Assembly (NCBI GenBank): GCA_963922205.1
Contig: CAWUHX010000004.1
Location: 2,108,001-2,172,000 of the forward strand
Direction of reading: 5' to 3'
Source: Romanomermis culicivorax
Taxonomy: Eukaryota > Nematoda > Enoplea > Mermithida > Mermithidae
DNA length: 64,000 nt
Part shown: positions 1 to 11,299 of the stretch, piece after piece
Position numbering within the stretch: position 1 is the first letter of the stretch
How the letters are laid out: the number at the start of each line of letters is the position of its first letter
Program-made: the position numbers and the translations under genes
The notes under the pieces: generated by a model
The model's database searches: none
Told to the model about the DNA's origin: nothing
What the model saw: the letters and a program-made list of their open reading frames with translations, nothing else

Positions 1-213
1 GAACGCTGGAAAATGAATCTTTACAGCTTTTATTTCGACAATTTTCGGTTTTATAACGCGTAAAATGCATCTCTGGACAGAAAACCATCTAAAAATTTTT
101 CCTCAAGGTGGTGCCTAAGCACAAAAAAATTTTCCTCAATTTCAAAAAAAGTTCCTCAAAAAGCGTCGATTGAGGAAAAAACCTGTGGTCCCACCATGCC
201 ACACAATGGGAGT
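1..213. repeat. Dispersed-repeat body with TTCCTCA-word end
   Basis: This stretch carries the body module seen repeatedly further on (AACGCTGGAAAATGAATCTT, then AAAATGCATCTCTGGACAG). It is followed by an end cluster in which TTCCTCA and its complement TGAGGAA recur. It is the remnant of a hAT-like non-autonomous element. The MITE at 222-746 is inserted into it. Confidence 0.5.
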
Positions 214-221
214 GCCATATC

Positions 222-746
222 CATACCTGGACAATAGGTTCGACTGGATGCAACTCGGTACCAGATGAGGCGACCTCGGTACCAGATGACCCGATTCTCA
301 GCAGCAGACCGTGTTTTTTGTCTAAACCGATTTTAACCGAAGGAAAATGAAATTGAGAATTCAAAGACTAACCAAGCAAACAAGGAGTCAGCCAATCAAC
401 CAGAGAATCAACTAACCAACCAATCAGTCAGGAAATCGGTGAACCAATGAGTCGGGTAATCAGTGAACCAACTAATCACTAAATCAATCAACAAACTATC
501 GAATGAATGAGCCAACCAATCAATCAGGAAAACAACCAACCATGGAATCAACGAACCACCCAACCAGGAAAACATCCAACCAACCAATCAGGGAATAAAC
601 CAATCAACTAACCAGGGTATCAGCCAACCAATCAAAGAATATACCAACTAACCAATGGAGGCATCAATCAACTACCCAATCGGGTAACCAACCAACTTTT
701 TGGGCTGGCTGGTACCAGATCAACCGATAGGGTTTGTCCAGGCATG
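222..746. mobile_element. hAT-like MITE, CATACCTGGAC family, copy 1
   Basis: The ends are inverted (CATACCTGGACAA and TTGTCCAGGCATG). Exact 8-bp direct repeats GCCATATC flank it at 214-221 and 747-754. The 8-bp duplication and CA...TG ends fit the hAT superfamily. Next to the left end GGTACCAGATGA is iterated, and 365-700 is a degenerate minisatellite of ACCAACCAATCAG-like units. No coding capacity is seen. A shorter copy in the opposite orientation lies at 36,070-36,511. Confidence 0.8.
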
Positions 747-904
747 GCCATATCCAAGTTCCATACTTCGGCCTAAGCATCTTGGGGGTGCAATCTCAAA
801 TGCGATTTTTTATTTTTTGAAATGTGGCCTCAATCCAATTATATGGTGGCTTACGGCTTCAAAAAATAATTTTTTGCAGCATAATGCACTACGGTGCCAG
901 AATT

Positions 905-1380
905 TTTGGCAGTTTCAATTGAACCCGTAGCCCTATTGGGATTTTTGGAGTGTAATGGTTTACGATCATAAGGAATTCAATGGACGCGGTCACTTTACAC
1001 AGAAAAATCATCATCAATGTAAATGAAGGTACTCCCGTGACTTTTTGGAGAAAGATGTTTTCGACCATTGAGAATTCGATGGCCGCGGTCATATTACACA
1101 AAAAAAATCATCTCGGGTGTAAATAAGCGTATTTTTGTGATTTTTTTGAGGAAGGGGTTTTCGACCATTGGGAATTTAATGAATGCGATCACTTTACACA
1201 CAAAATTATATTGAGTGTAAACAAATGTATTTCTGCGATTTTTGGGGGAAGAGATTTCTGACCATGGGGCATTCAATTGACACAGTCACTTCACTCAAAA
1301 AATTGTTTTGTGTGTAAACAAAATTATTTATGCGGCTTTTTGGGTTGAGAGCTTCCAATGGAAATAGTCACTTTACACTC
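905..1380. repeat. Tandem array of ~100-bp units
   Basis: CACTTTACAC-like starts recur at about 991, 1,090, 1,190, 1,287 and 1,369. Each is followed by a conserved run ending in a motif near TTTCGACCATTGGGAATT. It is a diverged satellite-like array of four to five monomers. Short ORFs here are by-products of the repeat. Confidence 0.6.
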
Positions 1381-1563
1381 TGTTTACAACGTGTTTTAAA
1401 TTCTATGTGGTTTACACATCTTTTACTTTTACCGAAAGTGAGAATTCGTAGCTTTAAGATTGTTTTTTATTGTTTCTTTGATGTGAAGATGACCAAATTT
1501 AAAACTTCAATGTGCTTCTACGAAGGTTTTCATGCATGGCTGAGGCCCACTGAAAAGAGGTGG

Positions 1564-3172
1564 ACTAGTTTATTAGAAAATGCCCCCATGGAGAAAAAGA
1601 AGAATATCCCTGCTTGGATACTTACCAAGCTAGAAAAAGGAGTGGACTAGATTTTTGAGGACTTGGGTTAAAAATGGAAAAAATTCACTTTTGTTATATT
1701 GGATTTTCATTCTTTCTCAACCAAAATTTTCCATGTCTGTGAAAAAGTATATTCTGCAGCTGAGTGCATCAACACACTTTCCAATCAAACATGTGCATCT
1801 CCGAAATTTTGAAAGTTGACCGAAAATTTTTCTTTTCATAACAAATTTTCCAGTTTCAAAACCCTTGGGATAGGTTGTACCCTCATGTCCCCCTCACACA
1901 TGTGTGCTTCCAACTGTGTTGAACTTTTTTACTGAATTTGGTGTCAACCAAAGGAATACCGTGGGAAAGTGGCACATAAAATCCCACTCAGCTTTTTTAG
2001 AAAAAAAGCTACAGCACAAAGTCTTCTTAGAACTAATTCGATTGTGCAAGATATGTTTAATTCACTCCGTAAGTTCTACTGATTACAAGCTATAAACAAA
2101 TTTATTCCCTTCTATTTAACTATTCAACAAAATAGCATCATTGACAGTTTTGGGATTTAAAATGAAATTTGCAGAAAGAGCGCTTTTTGTAGTATTGCAG
2201 ACGGGAAGCAATTTCACACATCCCTGTCGCTCCCGTCCTGCTTTCAAAAAAGTCGGTTGCGTTGGGAGTGTGAGTATAGTAGGGGAAAACCCGGTACGGG
2301 ATTGGGCGCACGCCCATAATGTAGGCATGGCTGAATCAGGAGCATGTTTGTATACTTTACCCTGTTCTCCCATTTGCAGGCCGGTGCCCAATGACTGTTA
2401 CCAAGGCCCAGTCGCACTAAAGGGATGTAAGCTCGAGCTCAAGATAATCTCGAACAAAAAGGCGAATCAGTATGATCTCAAGTTCTATATAATTTCAATG
2501 TCATCAGGATTATAACGAGCTCAATGTCGAGATTATCCCCAGCTCGAGCTGTCAGGTTGCACTAAAGTCTTCGCATAGTTTTCTTATCTCTAAACTAAAT
2601 AAATATAAAAATGTCTGCAATTCCCAAAATCTTAGTATTAGTTAATCCTGAAGTTAGTATTGTTTGTGCACTGGAAGAGATTAATTTGGACATTGCGATT
2701 AGCTCAAACTCAGGATCATCAATTTACTCCGGATGTTGAGATTATCCTCATGTTGGGTTAGTGCAACCAACCTCAGGTTTCTTTATAGTTCCGAAAATGA
2801 CTATAATATGTCTCCCTCACTATTTTTCAGTTAGTGTGAGAGGCAGGAGTTTTGAATCGCTTGGGAGTTAGAATGCTATTGGTTTAGTCCAAATTTGAAG
2901 TCATGTGCATATAATTTTCATATAGAAAAATGTTACTGTAGTTGATGCGAGGGGAAGGACAAAATGCACGACGCAGCTGAATATACTTTTCCACAGACAT
3001 GGAAAAGTTTTTTTGAGAAAGAATGAAAATCCAATATAACGAAGGTGAATTTTTTCCAACCTTACCCAAGTTCTCAAAAATCTAATCCACTTCTTTTTCT
3101 AGCTTGGCAAGTATCCAAGCAAGTATATTTTTCTTTTTTCTGCCCCATCGGGGCATTTTCTAATAAACTAGT
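1564..3172. mobile_element. Foldback-type element with ~205-bp inverted arms
   Basis: The sequence from 1,564 (ACTAGTTTATTAGAAAATGC) to about 1,769 reappears as its reverse complement from 3,172 back to about 2,963, with scattered mismatches. The 1.2-kb spacer has no recognisable gene. Long arms around a non-coding spacer suggest a foldback element or an inverted pair of repeat copies. I did not find a convincing target duplication. Confidence 0.6.
2405..2775. repeat. GAGCTCGAG / GAGATTATC word cluster
   Basis: AGCTCGAGCT and (G)ATAATCTCGA recur in direct and inverted orientation, and GCACTAAAG appears near both outer edges. This looks like one or two very short MITEs whose ends are built from a locally iterated palindromic word. 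It lies within the spacer of the surrounding inverted repeat. Confidence 0.45.
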
Positions 3173-3479
3173 TTTGAAATGATCAATGCAGCGAGATCGT
3201 AGCCAAATTTTTATTCAAAATTACGGAAGGTTTGTTGACTCTAATCGATATATTTCTCCTTCATGATAGACTCCCTGATGATCACCCTGTTCAACATTAT
3301 CGACATTGGTTCCGTACTAGTAAGACTGCGTTTTTCGAAACTCGATTATTCCAAAATGAATAGAGTGTAGTCACCATTATCTACGTTATCGTCAAATATA
3401 CTTCCTCAGAAGTGTGATGATACGCTTCAGACGATGAAAACTATTAAAGGTTAACTGGTCAATAAAAAAGACATGCTGA

Positions 3480-3605
3480 AGCCCGGTTCTGCTCGTTGTT
3501 CGGCTAGCAGAACCCCGAGCACAAACAATGTGCTCGCCAAGCACGCTCGAGGTAATATGAAATTTTTCTAATCCTCCGAGCATGTTCAGCGAGCAACACA
3601 TGTTA
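3480..3605. repeat. GAGCA/TGCTC word cluster
   Basis: The stretch has several CGAGCA and TGCTCG words in both orientations, ending in CGAGCAACACATG. It resembles the shorter foldback element at 6,184-6,288, which is made of GAGCATGCTC. Confidence 0.4.
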
Positions 3606-3609
3606 TAAG

Positions 3610-4840
3610 TATAGGCACGTCACAGACAGGGCCAATTTATTCCAAAATTGAACAATGCGGGCACGACCAATGCGAAATGTTTATTAAGCGGCGCGCTCTG
3701 ATCGATCGGTAGTAGTGAAGTATCAGGCCAAAGAATATCAGGAGCAAACCGGGTCACGGGTCCAAAAAACTAACGTTCTGTTCATAAAGTGTGATACAAG
3801 TACGTATTCGCCATGTGACATGCTTGTCAATTATTCAATTTCTTAGTGTAAATAAAAATTAGAAATGATAAATGATTCATCATATTGCTTTTAAACACCT
3901 GTTGCTGTTTTGAAAAATGAGAAGTCAAAAAGATCTTTCTCTTATTGAAGACAAAAAACGAAAATCAAATGAACTACGAAAATAGATCTGGAAATCTGAA
4001 ATGTCAGCCGGAGGTGATATGCACTTCTTGTCTGCGGAATTTTTTTTAGAATTTAATTTCATTGCTTAATCCGAAAACAGCATCTCGAAAACTTTCTCTC
4101 AGCTAAAAGACTAATTTTTGTCTCTTTTATTAAATGCTTGTAAAATTGAAGAATGACCAACATCGGTTCCACATTATTTACAAGGTTTCGTTGTAGAGTT
4201 TTTTAGTCTAAATGTTGTTAAAGCTTAGATGAGTAAACACATCCGACCCTACATGGACCAATAGAAAGTCGTAAAAATGTGCTTGCTTTGAACTTTTATC
4301 AATAAGCGTGATTTTTAGTTCATGTTCATACTTTCTAAGGCTCAAATTTCATTCGTTGTCGGAACGCTCAATTTGAAAGTTTTTTATCTCAAAAAATTTT
4401 TGAAACAATATCATAGCTTTTAACATGATATTGTTGAATAATTTTACGTAAAATAGATAAATTGAACGAATTTTAAGTATACTTTTCAGCAGGTGAAGGC
4501 TAACAATTATTTATCACCCATTGTGTCATAATGCAATGAAAGAAAAAATCGAATATGCCCAGTAAATAATCACATGCAAGGCTGATTAATGCAAGAATTG
4601 CTATAAAAAACCAGATATTATTGATTATAGCTCGCCCCAAAAAAAAACATCGGTCGATCTTTAAAAGTCAATTGCTACCAGTCATGCCAATACATCAATA
4701 ATTCACTACGTTCATAGGGAAAATGTCGTGAAATTTTCATTATTGAAATAAATGTAATAATGGCTGAATTTTAATCTCGCATGTAGAATGAAATTTCATT
4801 TTTTTCTTCCAACAGGGAAAATGATCAACTGAATTCTGAA
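3610..4840. other. AT-rich stretch, nothing recognised
   Basis: I see no convincing exon, RNA gene or repeat boundary here. ORFs are short and lack family resemblance. Confidence 0.4.
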
Positions 4841-4849
4841 TTCTTTGAC

Positions 4850-4990
4850 CCGTGATCCTTAATGCACAGAGGCATCCTGGATAACGAATCGGGTCGGGTC
4901 AAGAGTCTTTTTTTCCCTTTCGGGTCGGGTCAGGAAATATAGACAAGTATCGGGTAGCATACCGGGTCAAAAGGATCAATACATCCCTCA
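4850..4990. repeat. CGGGTC word cluster (MITE remnant)
   Basis: TCGGGTCGGGTCA occurs twice, followed by ATCGGGTAGCATACCGGGTC and ATCAATACATCCCTC. The same words, with GATACATCTCTA ends, appear at 32,611-32,737 and 34,500-34,636 and in variant form at 10,580-10,690. This is therefore a dispersed family and not a lone microsatellite. Confidence 0.5.
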
Positions 4991-5039
4991 TCGCTAGATT
5001 TATTTGTGGGATTTCATTTTTTGCTGTCAAGTTTTTGCC

Positions 5040-5199
5040 ATGTCTATTCGAAGAAAATTATCAGGTGATGAAAAATTTGAACTTATTGAACTTGTTCGTT
5101 AAAAAGAATTCCTATGGAACGTTTAATCACGTGATTACAAGAACGTTAGGAAAAAACACCGTGCCCTGAAAGAAATTCAGGAGGAACTAAATATTCAAG
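5040..5199 (+). pseudogene. Broken MADF-domain fragment
   Basis: From the ATG at 5,040 the frame reads like the start of a MADF domain (a Myb/SANT-like DNA-binding domain of arthropod and transposon-derived proteins): FELIELVR, then an EFLWNV-like block, then DYKNVRKKHRALKEIQEELN. Two in-frame TAA stops interrupt it, near 5,100 and 5,127. The homology stops at a CAAG|GTATTG sequence that resembles a splice donor. I see no following exon. The family call rests on the motif pattern only; the break is directly visible. Confidence 0.55.
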
Positions 5200-5224
5200 G
5201 TATTGATTTTATGGTTCTCATACA

Positions 5225-5470
5225 TAGGCCCAAATTACAGAAAGTGGGTTAAATGTGGGTGAGTAAGAGTAAAATCTCAGGTAAAATCTTAGGTTAAGGC
5301 TGTGTAAAAATAGGGTAGAATCGCGGGTAAGATCGTGGGTTAAAGACGGGTAAAATCGTCGGTAGAAAAAAATAACCCATGATTTTATCCATATCGAGAT
5401 TACAGAAGGTGGGTAAGGTAAAAGTTGGGTAAAAAGTTTATGAAAAAGACTTGCGGTTTAACCCTGATAT
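5225..5470. repeat. GGGTAAAATC-type iterated words
   Basis: Variants of GGGTAAAATCGTGGGT recur about eight times in direct orientation, and AACCCATGATTTTATCC appears inverted near the right end. It fits the local pattern of word-cluster element ends. Confidence 0.45.
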
Positions 5471-6183
5471 TAGCAGGGTTATATTGACAATAAATTAATA
5501 TTTTTTACGTAAGGCTCGAATTTGATTGATTCCTTGCATGCCGTCGATGTGTTGCAGGTTGAACTGAATCTGATGTTAGTGATGGCAATGACAAGAAGCC
5601 CGAAAATTCAGATTTTTCGGAAATGCATTGATCATCACCGTATATAATTCAGTACAACATCATCTGCATAAATTTATGATACCAGTGGGTTATTGAAGAG
5701 CACCTTTTCCAGCTCAACTGTTACTCGATCGTGCAACGATTTTTAAACATAATCTTTGGCTTTTCAAACTCCGTTGAGATGAAAGTAATCTACAGGTTTT
5801 TGACATCAATATTTTGATATGTGGATCTGATGAAAATTGTGGCTTTTGATGAAAACGCTGCCAGAAAATGATCTTTAAGCTCAAAAAACAATGACTTCTA
5901 CGGTCATTGAGTTAATGAAAAAATACTATCTACGGTATAACAACTGGAACGTACTATAGTCTGTTTTTAATAAAATGCTTGCAAATCGAAAAATGTAAAA
6001 AGAATTAGCATTGTCTTTAAAATCGTTTGCACAAAGCCTTTCCGGAAGACTCAAAAATTGTTGTAAAGTTTTAAAAACTTCCACTCCTATGTGACATATT
6101 ACTTAGCAGAAAATCGTAAAAATTTAAAATATGGTTTGTCTTATGGTATTAGAAGTGTCAATTAAAAAACACAATGAGTTCCT
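5471..6183. other. No gene seen
   Basis: AT-rich sequence without a convincing coding exon. A short acidic, serine-rich reading (SDVSDGNDKKPENSDFSE) after a CAG near 5,557 could be a decayed second exon of the MADF fragment, but this is weak. Confidence 0.3.
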
Positions 6184-6288
6184 AAGTATGCACCAACTTC
6201 GAGCATGCTCGGCAAGCATCTCCGAACGCAGCTCCGGGTATGCTCGCCAAGTATGCTCGGCGAGCATGCTCGGAGTTGGTTCATACTT
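6184..6288. mobile_element. ~105-bp foldback MITE (GAGCATGCTC words)
   Basis: Both ends share an inverted ~28-bp arm (AAGTATG(C/A)ACCAACT, then CGAGCATGCTCGG). The centre repeats TGCTCGGCGAGCATGCTCGG. Almost the whole element can fold on itself. Confidence 0.6.
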
Positions 6289-6614
6289 CCGGAGCAAATT
6301 TTTCCGCTGAAATGCATACTTATTTCTTCCTATGTTGAACCATAAAATCATAATATGGTTACTGTAATCATTTGCGTCACGAAGCGCTGAAAATTTTTAA
6401 GCTTTGGACCTTCTAAAATGCCCTAGAATGGATCTTTTCGATCGAGAAACCCTAAAATTAGTTTTGGCGAAAGAGTCCCATTTTTTAGCATTTTCAAATT
6501 TTTCTCGCCGAAAACACCGATTTGACGTAAAAGCAGTGCCGAAAAATATTTGAATTATGTAAAAATTCAAGTACCGCGACACAATAAGGAGGAACATATC
6601 TTAAAACTTTATTC

Positions 6615-8300
6615 CAGGGTTTTTTCATTCTTTCTCGACAGGCCATTTGGCTCCTAGGGTCAAAATTTTACACGCCAATCCGAATTTCAAAAAGCCAAAA
6701 CTAAAAAGTTTTAAATGAATCTGGTAGTAAAAAAACGTTTTTTTCAACAAATTTATTCAAAAACACTCTTAAAAATCACAATAGAAGCCACATAATAGAT
6801 CAATCGTTTTGAATACATTCTCAATCACACACAGAATAGTAAAGCTCACTTATTAAACAAGTCATTATTCAAATCAATCATCAGCAGGGTTTTCTTGCAG
6901 AGGCCAGGTTGCAATGTGCAACTTGAGGAAAAATTTGGTTGCACAGATAAATTTTTAGTTGCTCAATCTAAAATTGATAAATTGTTTAATTCCATCAGGA
7001 AAGTGATTAAAAAATACTTCCCTTGTATTTCGTTCAGTTGGGGTCAGTTTCAGACTTGAATTTTCAGAATTTTGAAGGAAGAATCAAAAGGCTAGCTAAA
7101 GTAACTTGTTCAGTGCCTGGTGCCGAAAAATTGTGATTCAGAGGCCTCTAAAACGTCGGAAAATTAGTTTTTTTCAGCACATTCTTCTGCAACTATCGAT
7201 GATCGATCGTGATGTTTTCACCATTTGGTTGGCGGAATAAGTCGAACATTTTTCTAACATTTTCGATCTAATATATCTAGAGCCAGTAATTTACCAATCA
7301 AATTATTTATCAAAAGCGATTGTTTTCAAATGATCTATAGCATAAAAAAGCGCGATAGGTATTTCACTTCGGACTTGAATATCACCGGCGCTTAGCACCG
7401 GAAGAAAATTCTAGATTTTTATTTTCTATAGCGTTGAAAAATGAATATTTTTAATATCTTTTTCCTGCATGGGCGGTCTATTTTTTCAGTGACTTCAATG
7501 TGTTTTCAGTCGGGCAAACTACAATTCAAAAATTAAGCAAGCAACAAAGAATCTGGATGGCTTCTTCAGATAGCAAGAACCTCTGCCATTTTCCCATGCT
7601 GATGATGTTCTAATCATTTTCAAAATGCAAAACGCTATGTTCATCAAAGCCGAAAATTCTAAAGCCCCGCAAAATGATTTTGTAAAAATAATCTAGAAAA
7701 ATCTTGACTTTCGTCAAATTACGTGGAAAAACCAATATAAGGTCGACCACCATACATGTAATTGGGGGGGGGGAGGGTTATTGGAACCATATGGCTAGCC
7801 ATTAGGCGATCGTCCCCCAGGATTTTCCAATCCAATGGCTAGCCATATGGTAGCCGTAGGAACCCCCATACTTTTGGTCAGAAAAATACTGAAAAATGCC
7901 AATTTTTTATAAAAATGTCAATTTTTGAACAAAAAATGGTAAAAAATGCGGATTTTCCTGGCGCTTCGAGCCATAAATACAAAATACATTTTTTCGGTCT
8001 TTTTAGAAAAAAACTACTATTTTTAAACTATTTTTCGGACTTTTTTCGGGAAAAAATCGAATTTTTTTTCATTGAGACACCCCTCCCCCCCAAAATTTTG
8101 AGAACTACTGACCCCCGGTCCAAAAAAAGTCGCCCGACCCCGCAAGCCAGACCTCGGGCCCGTTAAATGTATGTCGAACACTCATCCATAACATGCTGGT
8201 TTTTAAAAGCTATGAGTATAAACTAGGCCGAAATTTTCTAACCGCACAACAGAAATGATACCAAGAATCGTAGATGATTTGAAATCCGGCACGAAGCGCT
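6615..8300. mobile_element. Long hAT-like non-autonomous element, copy 1
   Basis: It starts CAGGGTTTTTTCATTC with the words GGCCATTTGGCTCCTAGGG, contains a nested TTGCAATGTGCAA-type end at about 6,895, and ends near the hairpin region at about 8,290. Most of it aligns by eye with 36,004-37,690. The two copies are interrupted at different places by different MITEs, so each serves as the empty site for the other. No transposase is present. Confidence 0.55.
7751..8173. mobile_element. hAT-like MITE, CATACATG family
   Basis: The ends are CATACATGTA and TAAATGTATG. Flanks TCGACCAC (7,743-7,750) and TCGAACAC (8,174-8,181) are an almost exact 8-bp duplication. The corresponding empty site is at about 37,575. 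Inside, ATGGCTAGCCAT palindromes repeat around a GC-rich run. Related copies are at 32,096-32,500 and 33,146-33,542. Confidence 0.75.
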
Positions 8301-8680
8301 GGAAAATTTAAAAATGCCTCTCTGTGTCAGGAAAACCCCCATTTGAATACGATTTTGTTTATTTACTTTTTTGTAGCCTTTATGTTTATTAGTTTTGTTC
8401 ATGTAACTTTCTGTGCCAGGCTCATCCAAGTACCAAATTACCAACTTTAGTCAAAACAAACATGAACTTACAATAAGCTAAACAATATCATTACCAAAAC
8501 ATGCCAACACAAACCTTCCACAGAAAAATCATGCAATAAAACCCAAACAACTTTATCAACTTATCAGTTGGCCTAAAAACTCGTAAACAACTTTCCAAAC
8601 TCCTTATAAACCCGCATTTGTTAGCTCATTCTAATTCTCGATTGGATCTCGCATATCGAACACCGTAGAATAATACTTTC

Positions 8681-9776
8681 CAGGTTTTTTTTTTGACCTA
8701 CGAGTCACAAGCCAAGTGGCTTGTTGACCTAAAATTTTACAAGCCATTCCAAATTTTTACAAGCCAATTTTTTAATTTCAGTATACGTGAATAAATTCCA
8801 ATGCTAGGTTATTTTTTAAAGAAATGTATATATTGAGCATCATGGCAATTGATCAAAAAAGAAATGTCATTCAACATTATTCAATAACATTTTAGAGCCA
8901 TTAATTCATTAAAATTCAGGAAACATTCGAAATTTTTGAGTTTGATCGAAGTCAAATCTACAAGCATTGTGGAACAAATTTTCCAGCAAACTATCCAAGA
9001 ACATAATGACTTTGAATTACATGAAAAATCGATGGCTAAGTCCTCTATGATGACAAGTGAGAGCCCAAAAAAGCTATTAATCTTTCCTGCCTGAAACGCC
9101 GGGAAATTTTTTTGGGTATTGACATTTTGCGATGCTGGAAAATAAATTTTCCAAACACTTATTTGAAGAATTCTGTTCAAAAGTCGTAATTTCTAGAATT
9201 TTATGCTTGAAAAATTTTAAAACCATTAATTTATTCACACACTCTCATAAACTTGGCCGAAAAGATATGAGTAAGAAGAGCAGAAATTTCCGAAAACTAC
9301 TTCCATGAAGCTTTTGAATTGATTTTAGGTTAAGAAAGGAATAATCGCTTCAAAAAGTTTACAGACTTGACGTATTGATCTTTCTCAAAAAATGTGTCAA
9401 GGTAAAAACGTGAATCTTCATTAAATATCAAGATGAAATATTGAAGATTATCAATTAAAACATGAGATAATACGTTTAAGATGATTAAAACTATGAAAGA
9501 TTAAATGATAAGTAAAGGTAGACATGTTAGAAGCAGCGCCTGAGCTAGAAAATAAATAATAATGCTTATTGAAGTTATAACCGGCGCGAAGCGCCGGAAA
9601 ATTTTGAGATTATGACCTTCTAAAATGCACCAAAATGCATCTTTTCTGTATCCGATATGATCAAACACATAAATCAAAAAATTCTGATAAGCCATTTTGG
9701 CTTGTTGGACTAAAATTCAACAAGCCATTTTGTCAGTCCAACAAGCCGTGGCTTGTAAAATGCTAAAAAAACTATG
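8681..9776. mobile_element. hAT-like element with ACAAGCC words, copy 1
   Basis: The element is 1,096 bp. It begins CAGGTTTTTTTTTTGACC and ends GCTAAAAAAACTATG. The flanks ATACTTTC (8,673-8,680) and TTACTTTC (9,777-9,784) match at 7 of 8 bases. Both ends carry ACAAGCC/GGCTTGT palindromes such as ACAAGCCAAGTGGCTTGT, as expected for subterminal transposase-binding repeats. The body includes CCGGCGCGAAGCGCCGG at about 9,580. A near-identical copy is at 12,617-13,714. Confidence 0.8.
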
Positions 9777-10023
9777 TTACTTTCCTTCCTTATTCTTCAT
9801 TATTTTTATATCTGTTTGTTCGCGTTTCAATTCATTTTACCTGTTCTCATTTATGATGGCGTCAATCACGTTTACGAATTCCAAACGTATACTGAAGCTG
9901 TCAGGTTAAATCTTTTTTGTATCTATATTTTTTTGGTTATTAAACTTTATTTTTGCTAACCTTTTGGTCACTGTCTCGAGATTACATCCGCACAAGAAAC
10001 CCTTTAGCCTAATTAAAAGGGTG
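9777..10023. other. No gene seen
   Basis: A unique-looking AT-rich spacer between two repeat copies. Its two overlapping short ORFs have no recognisable domain. Confidence 0.3.
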
Positions 10024-10122
10024 GTAAGGCTCTAATTTTTACAAGCCAATTTGGCTTGTGCCGCTAAATTTTTAGGAGCCAATCAGAATTTTTAGGCGCC
10101 ATGACTTCTAATTGGCCTAAAA
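10024..10122. repeat. Terminal fragment of a GGAGCC/ACAAGCC-word element
   Basis: This block (AGGCTCTAATTTTTACAAGC, then GGAGCCAATCAGAATTTTTA, then AATTGGCCTAAAAAAACTG) is nearly the same as 37,770-37,868, the right end of the long element there. It is a solo end or a truncated copy. Confidence 0.55.
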
Positions 10123-10579
10123 AAACTGCTTTATTCAACGGTGTATGTGCCATCAAGAGTAAGCAGATTAGATAAATACCAAATTTGAATCTACACATAA
10201 CATTAGGATATTTTCAAAATGAAGAATCCATATAGTGTAATATTTGTAATTTGTATAAAGTTGCAAAGCAGCGAAACATTTTGAATTTTTAGCGGGCAAA
10301 TATCTCAAAATTACGTTAAAGAATTACCGTCTATGAAATTCCCGGTTGGGGGCCGTTTCGCCCATTTCCCTGGTCTGAACATCATTCTAGACTGAAAAAT
10401 TTTGTTTGGATAACTAGTAACATTGTCACGGAAATAGCCGGGAAAACCCATAATTTGATTTCGTGGAACTAGCGACCACCCCTACAAGACGAAACAAACA
10501 TCGACAATGCGATGCAGAACTGTTCATGCTAATGAAATAGTAAATAAATTGGCTAAATATTGTTACATTATGTGGGACA

Positions 10580-10690
10580 CGAACCTGAAGCGAAAAGAAT
10601 CAGGACCACAGAAGCCGGACCCGATCTTTCTGAAAAAATAAGGACCCGAATCCGATATTTTGAAAATTCTGGACCCGGTACAGTCCTACT
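10580..10690. repeat. GGACCCG-word MITE end abutting a splice donor
   Basis: GGACCCG and CCGATATTTTGAAAATTCTG match the CGGGTCC family at 32,611-32,737 and 34,500-34,636. On the minus strand its TAGTAGGACTGTACCGGGTC end starts about 6 nt inside the second intron of the TRIT1-like gene. Confidence 0.5.
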
Positions 10691-10696
10691 AATCAC

Positions 10697-11072
10697 CAGA
10701 AGAATTTTCCATAATAAGGCCTCAACGTAATAATTCGTTCCACCGACTACAACAGGCAATTTTCCGCGGCTATGAATATCGGCTATAACATTCAAAGCTT
10801 GATTCCGAAAATTGACGACAGTGTATCCCAGAGTTAACGGATCTAAAAAACTCATCATATGATGAGGTACATTTTCCATTTCTTCCACTGTAATTTTATT
10901 CGTCGCGATATCTAAAGCTCGATAAATTTGCATCGAATCCGTACTGACGATTTCGCCATCAAATTTTTTACAAATTTCGATCGATAACTTCGTTTTACCA
11001 CATCCAGTCGGACCCAGAATGAACAAAATTTTACGTTTTTCCGATTCTTCAAGTGAAATTTTCGGCGCACAG
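10697..11072 (-). CDS. TRIT1: TRIT1-like exon 2 (P-loop domain)
   Basis: One leftover base plus 125 codons. The acceptor has a good pyrimidine tract (CGTTTTTTCTTCATTGTAG). It contains the nucleotide-binding loop and tRNA/prenyl-donor motifs described for the whole gene. Confidence 0.88.
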
Positions 11073-11196
11073 CTACAATGAAGAAAAAACGGTGTTTGAT
11101 AAATTAGAACAGAAAGTCGGAAAATAATGATAATTACGTTGGCATCGATTTTCGAACGAGTTTTTCCAAATTTCGAACTAATGTTCTAAGAATCAT
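10697..11196 (-). CDS. TRIT1: tRNA dimethylallyltransferase, 5' part (exons 1-2)
   Basis: The enzyme family transfers a dimethylallyl group to A37 of certain tRNAs, acting in cytosol and mitochondria. Exon 1 (11,138-11,196) starts at an ATG and encodes MILRTLVRNLEKLVRKSMP, a basic amphipathic stretch suited to a mitochondrial leader. A 65-nt intron (GTAATT to TTCATTGTAG) follows. Exon 2 (10,697-11,072) is in phase and carries the P-loop FILGPTGCGKT, the DSMQIYRALDIATNK substrate block, the PHH-type block VPHHMMSFLDP and VVVGGTNYYVEALLWK. All are MiaA/TRIT1 signatures. Exon 2 ends at CTG|GTGATT. I could not find the downstream exons (DxxR block, zinc finger) in the remaining 10.6 kb, which are filled with mobile elements. 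The gene may continue past the window edge, have long introns, or be truncated. Confidence 0.85.
11138..11196 (-). CDS. TRIT1: TRIT1-like exon 1
   Basis: Nineteen codons plus two bases from the ATG. The donor CCAAC|GTAATT joins in phase to the C at the start of exon 2. The peptide has six Arg/Lys against one Glu and alternates with hydrophobic residues. Confidence 0.7.
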
Positions 11197-11299
11197 GTAA
11201 TCGACTGAGAAATAACCGAGAAACAACTTCGATATTTCCACTGAAAGGTCAGAAAAATGAGTTTAAAAATATTAATTGTTGACCAAAAGTAATAAAAAT

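Noticed and set aside
9697-9959. Short plus-strand ORFs after the 8,681 element
   Set aside because: They begin inside the element's ACAAGCC end and run into AT-rich DNA; no family resemblance.
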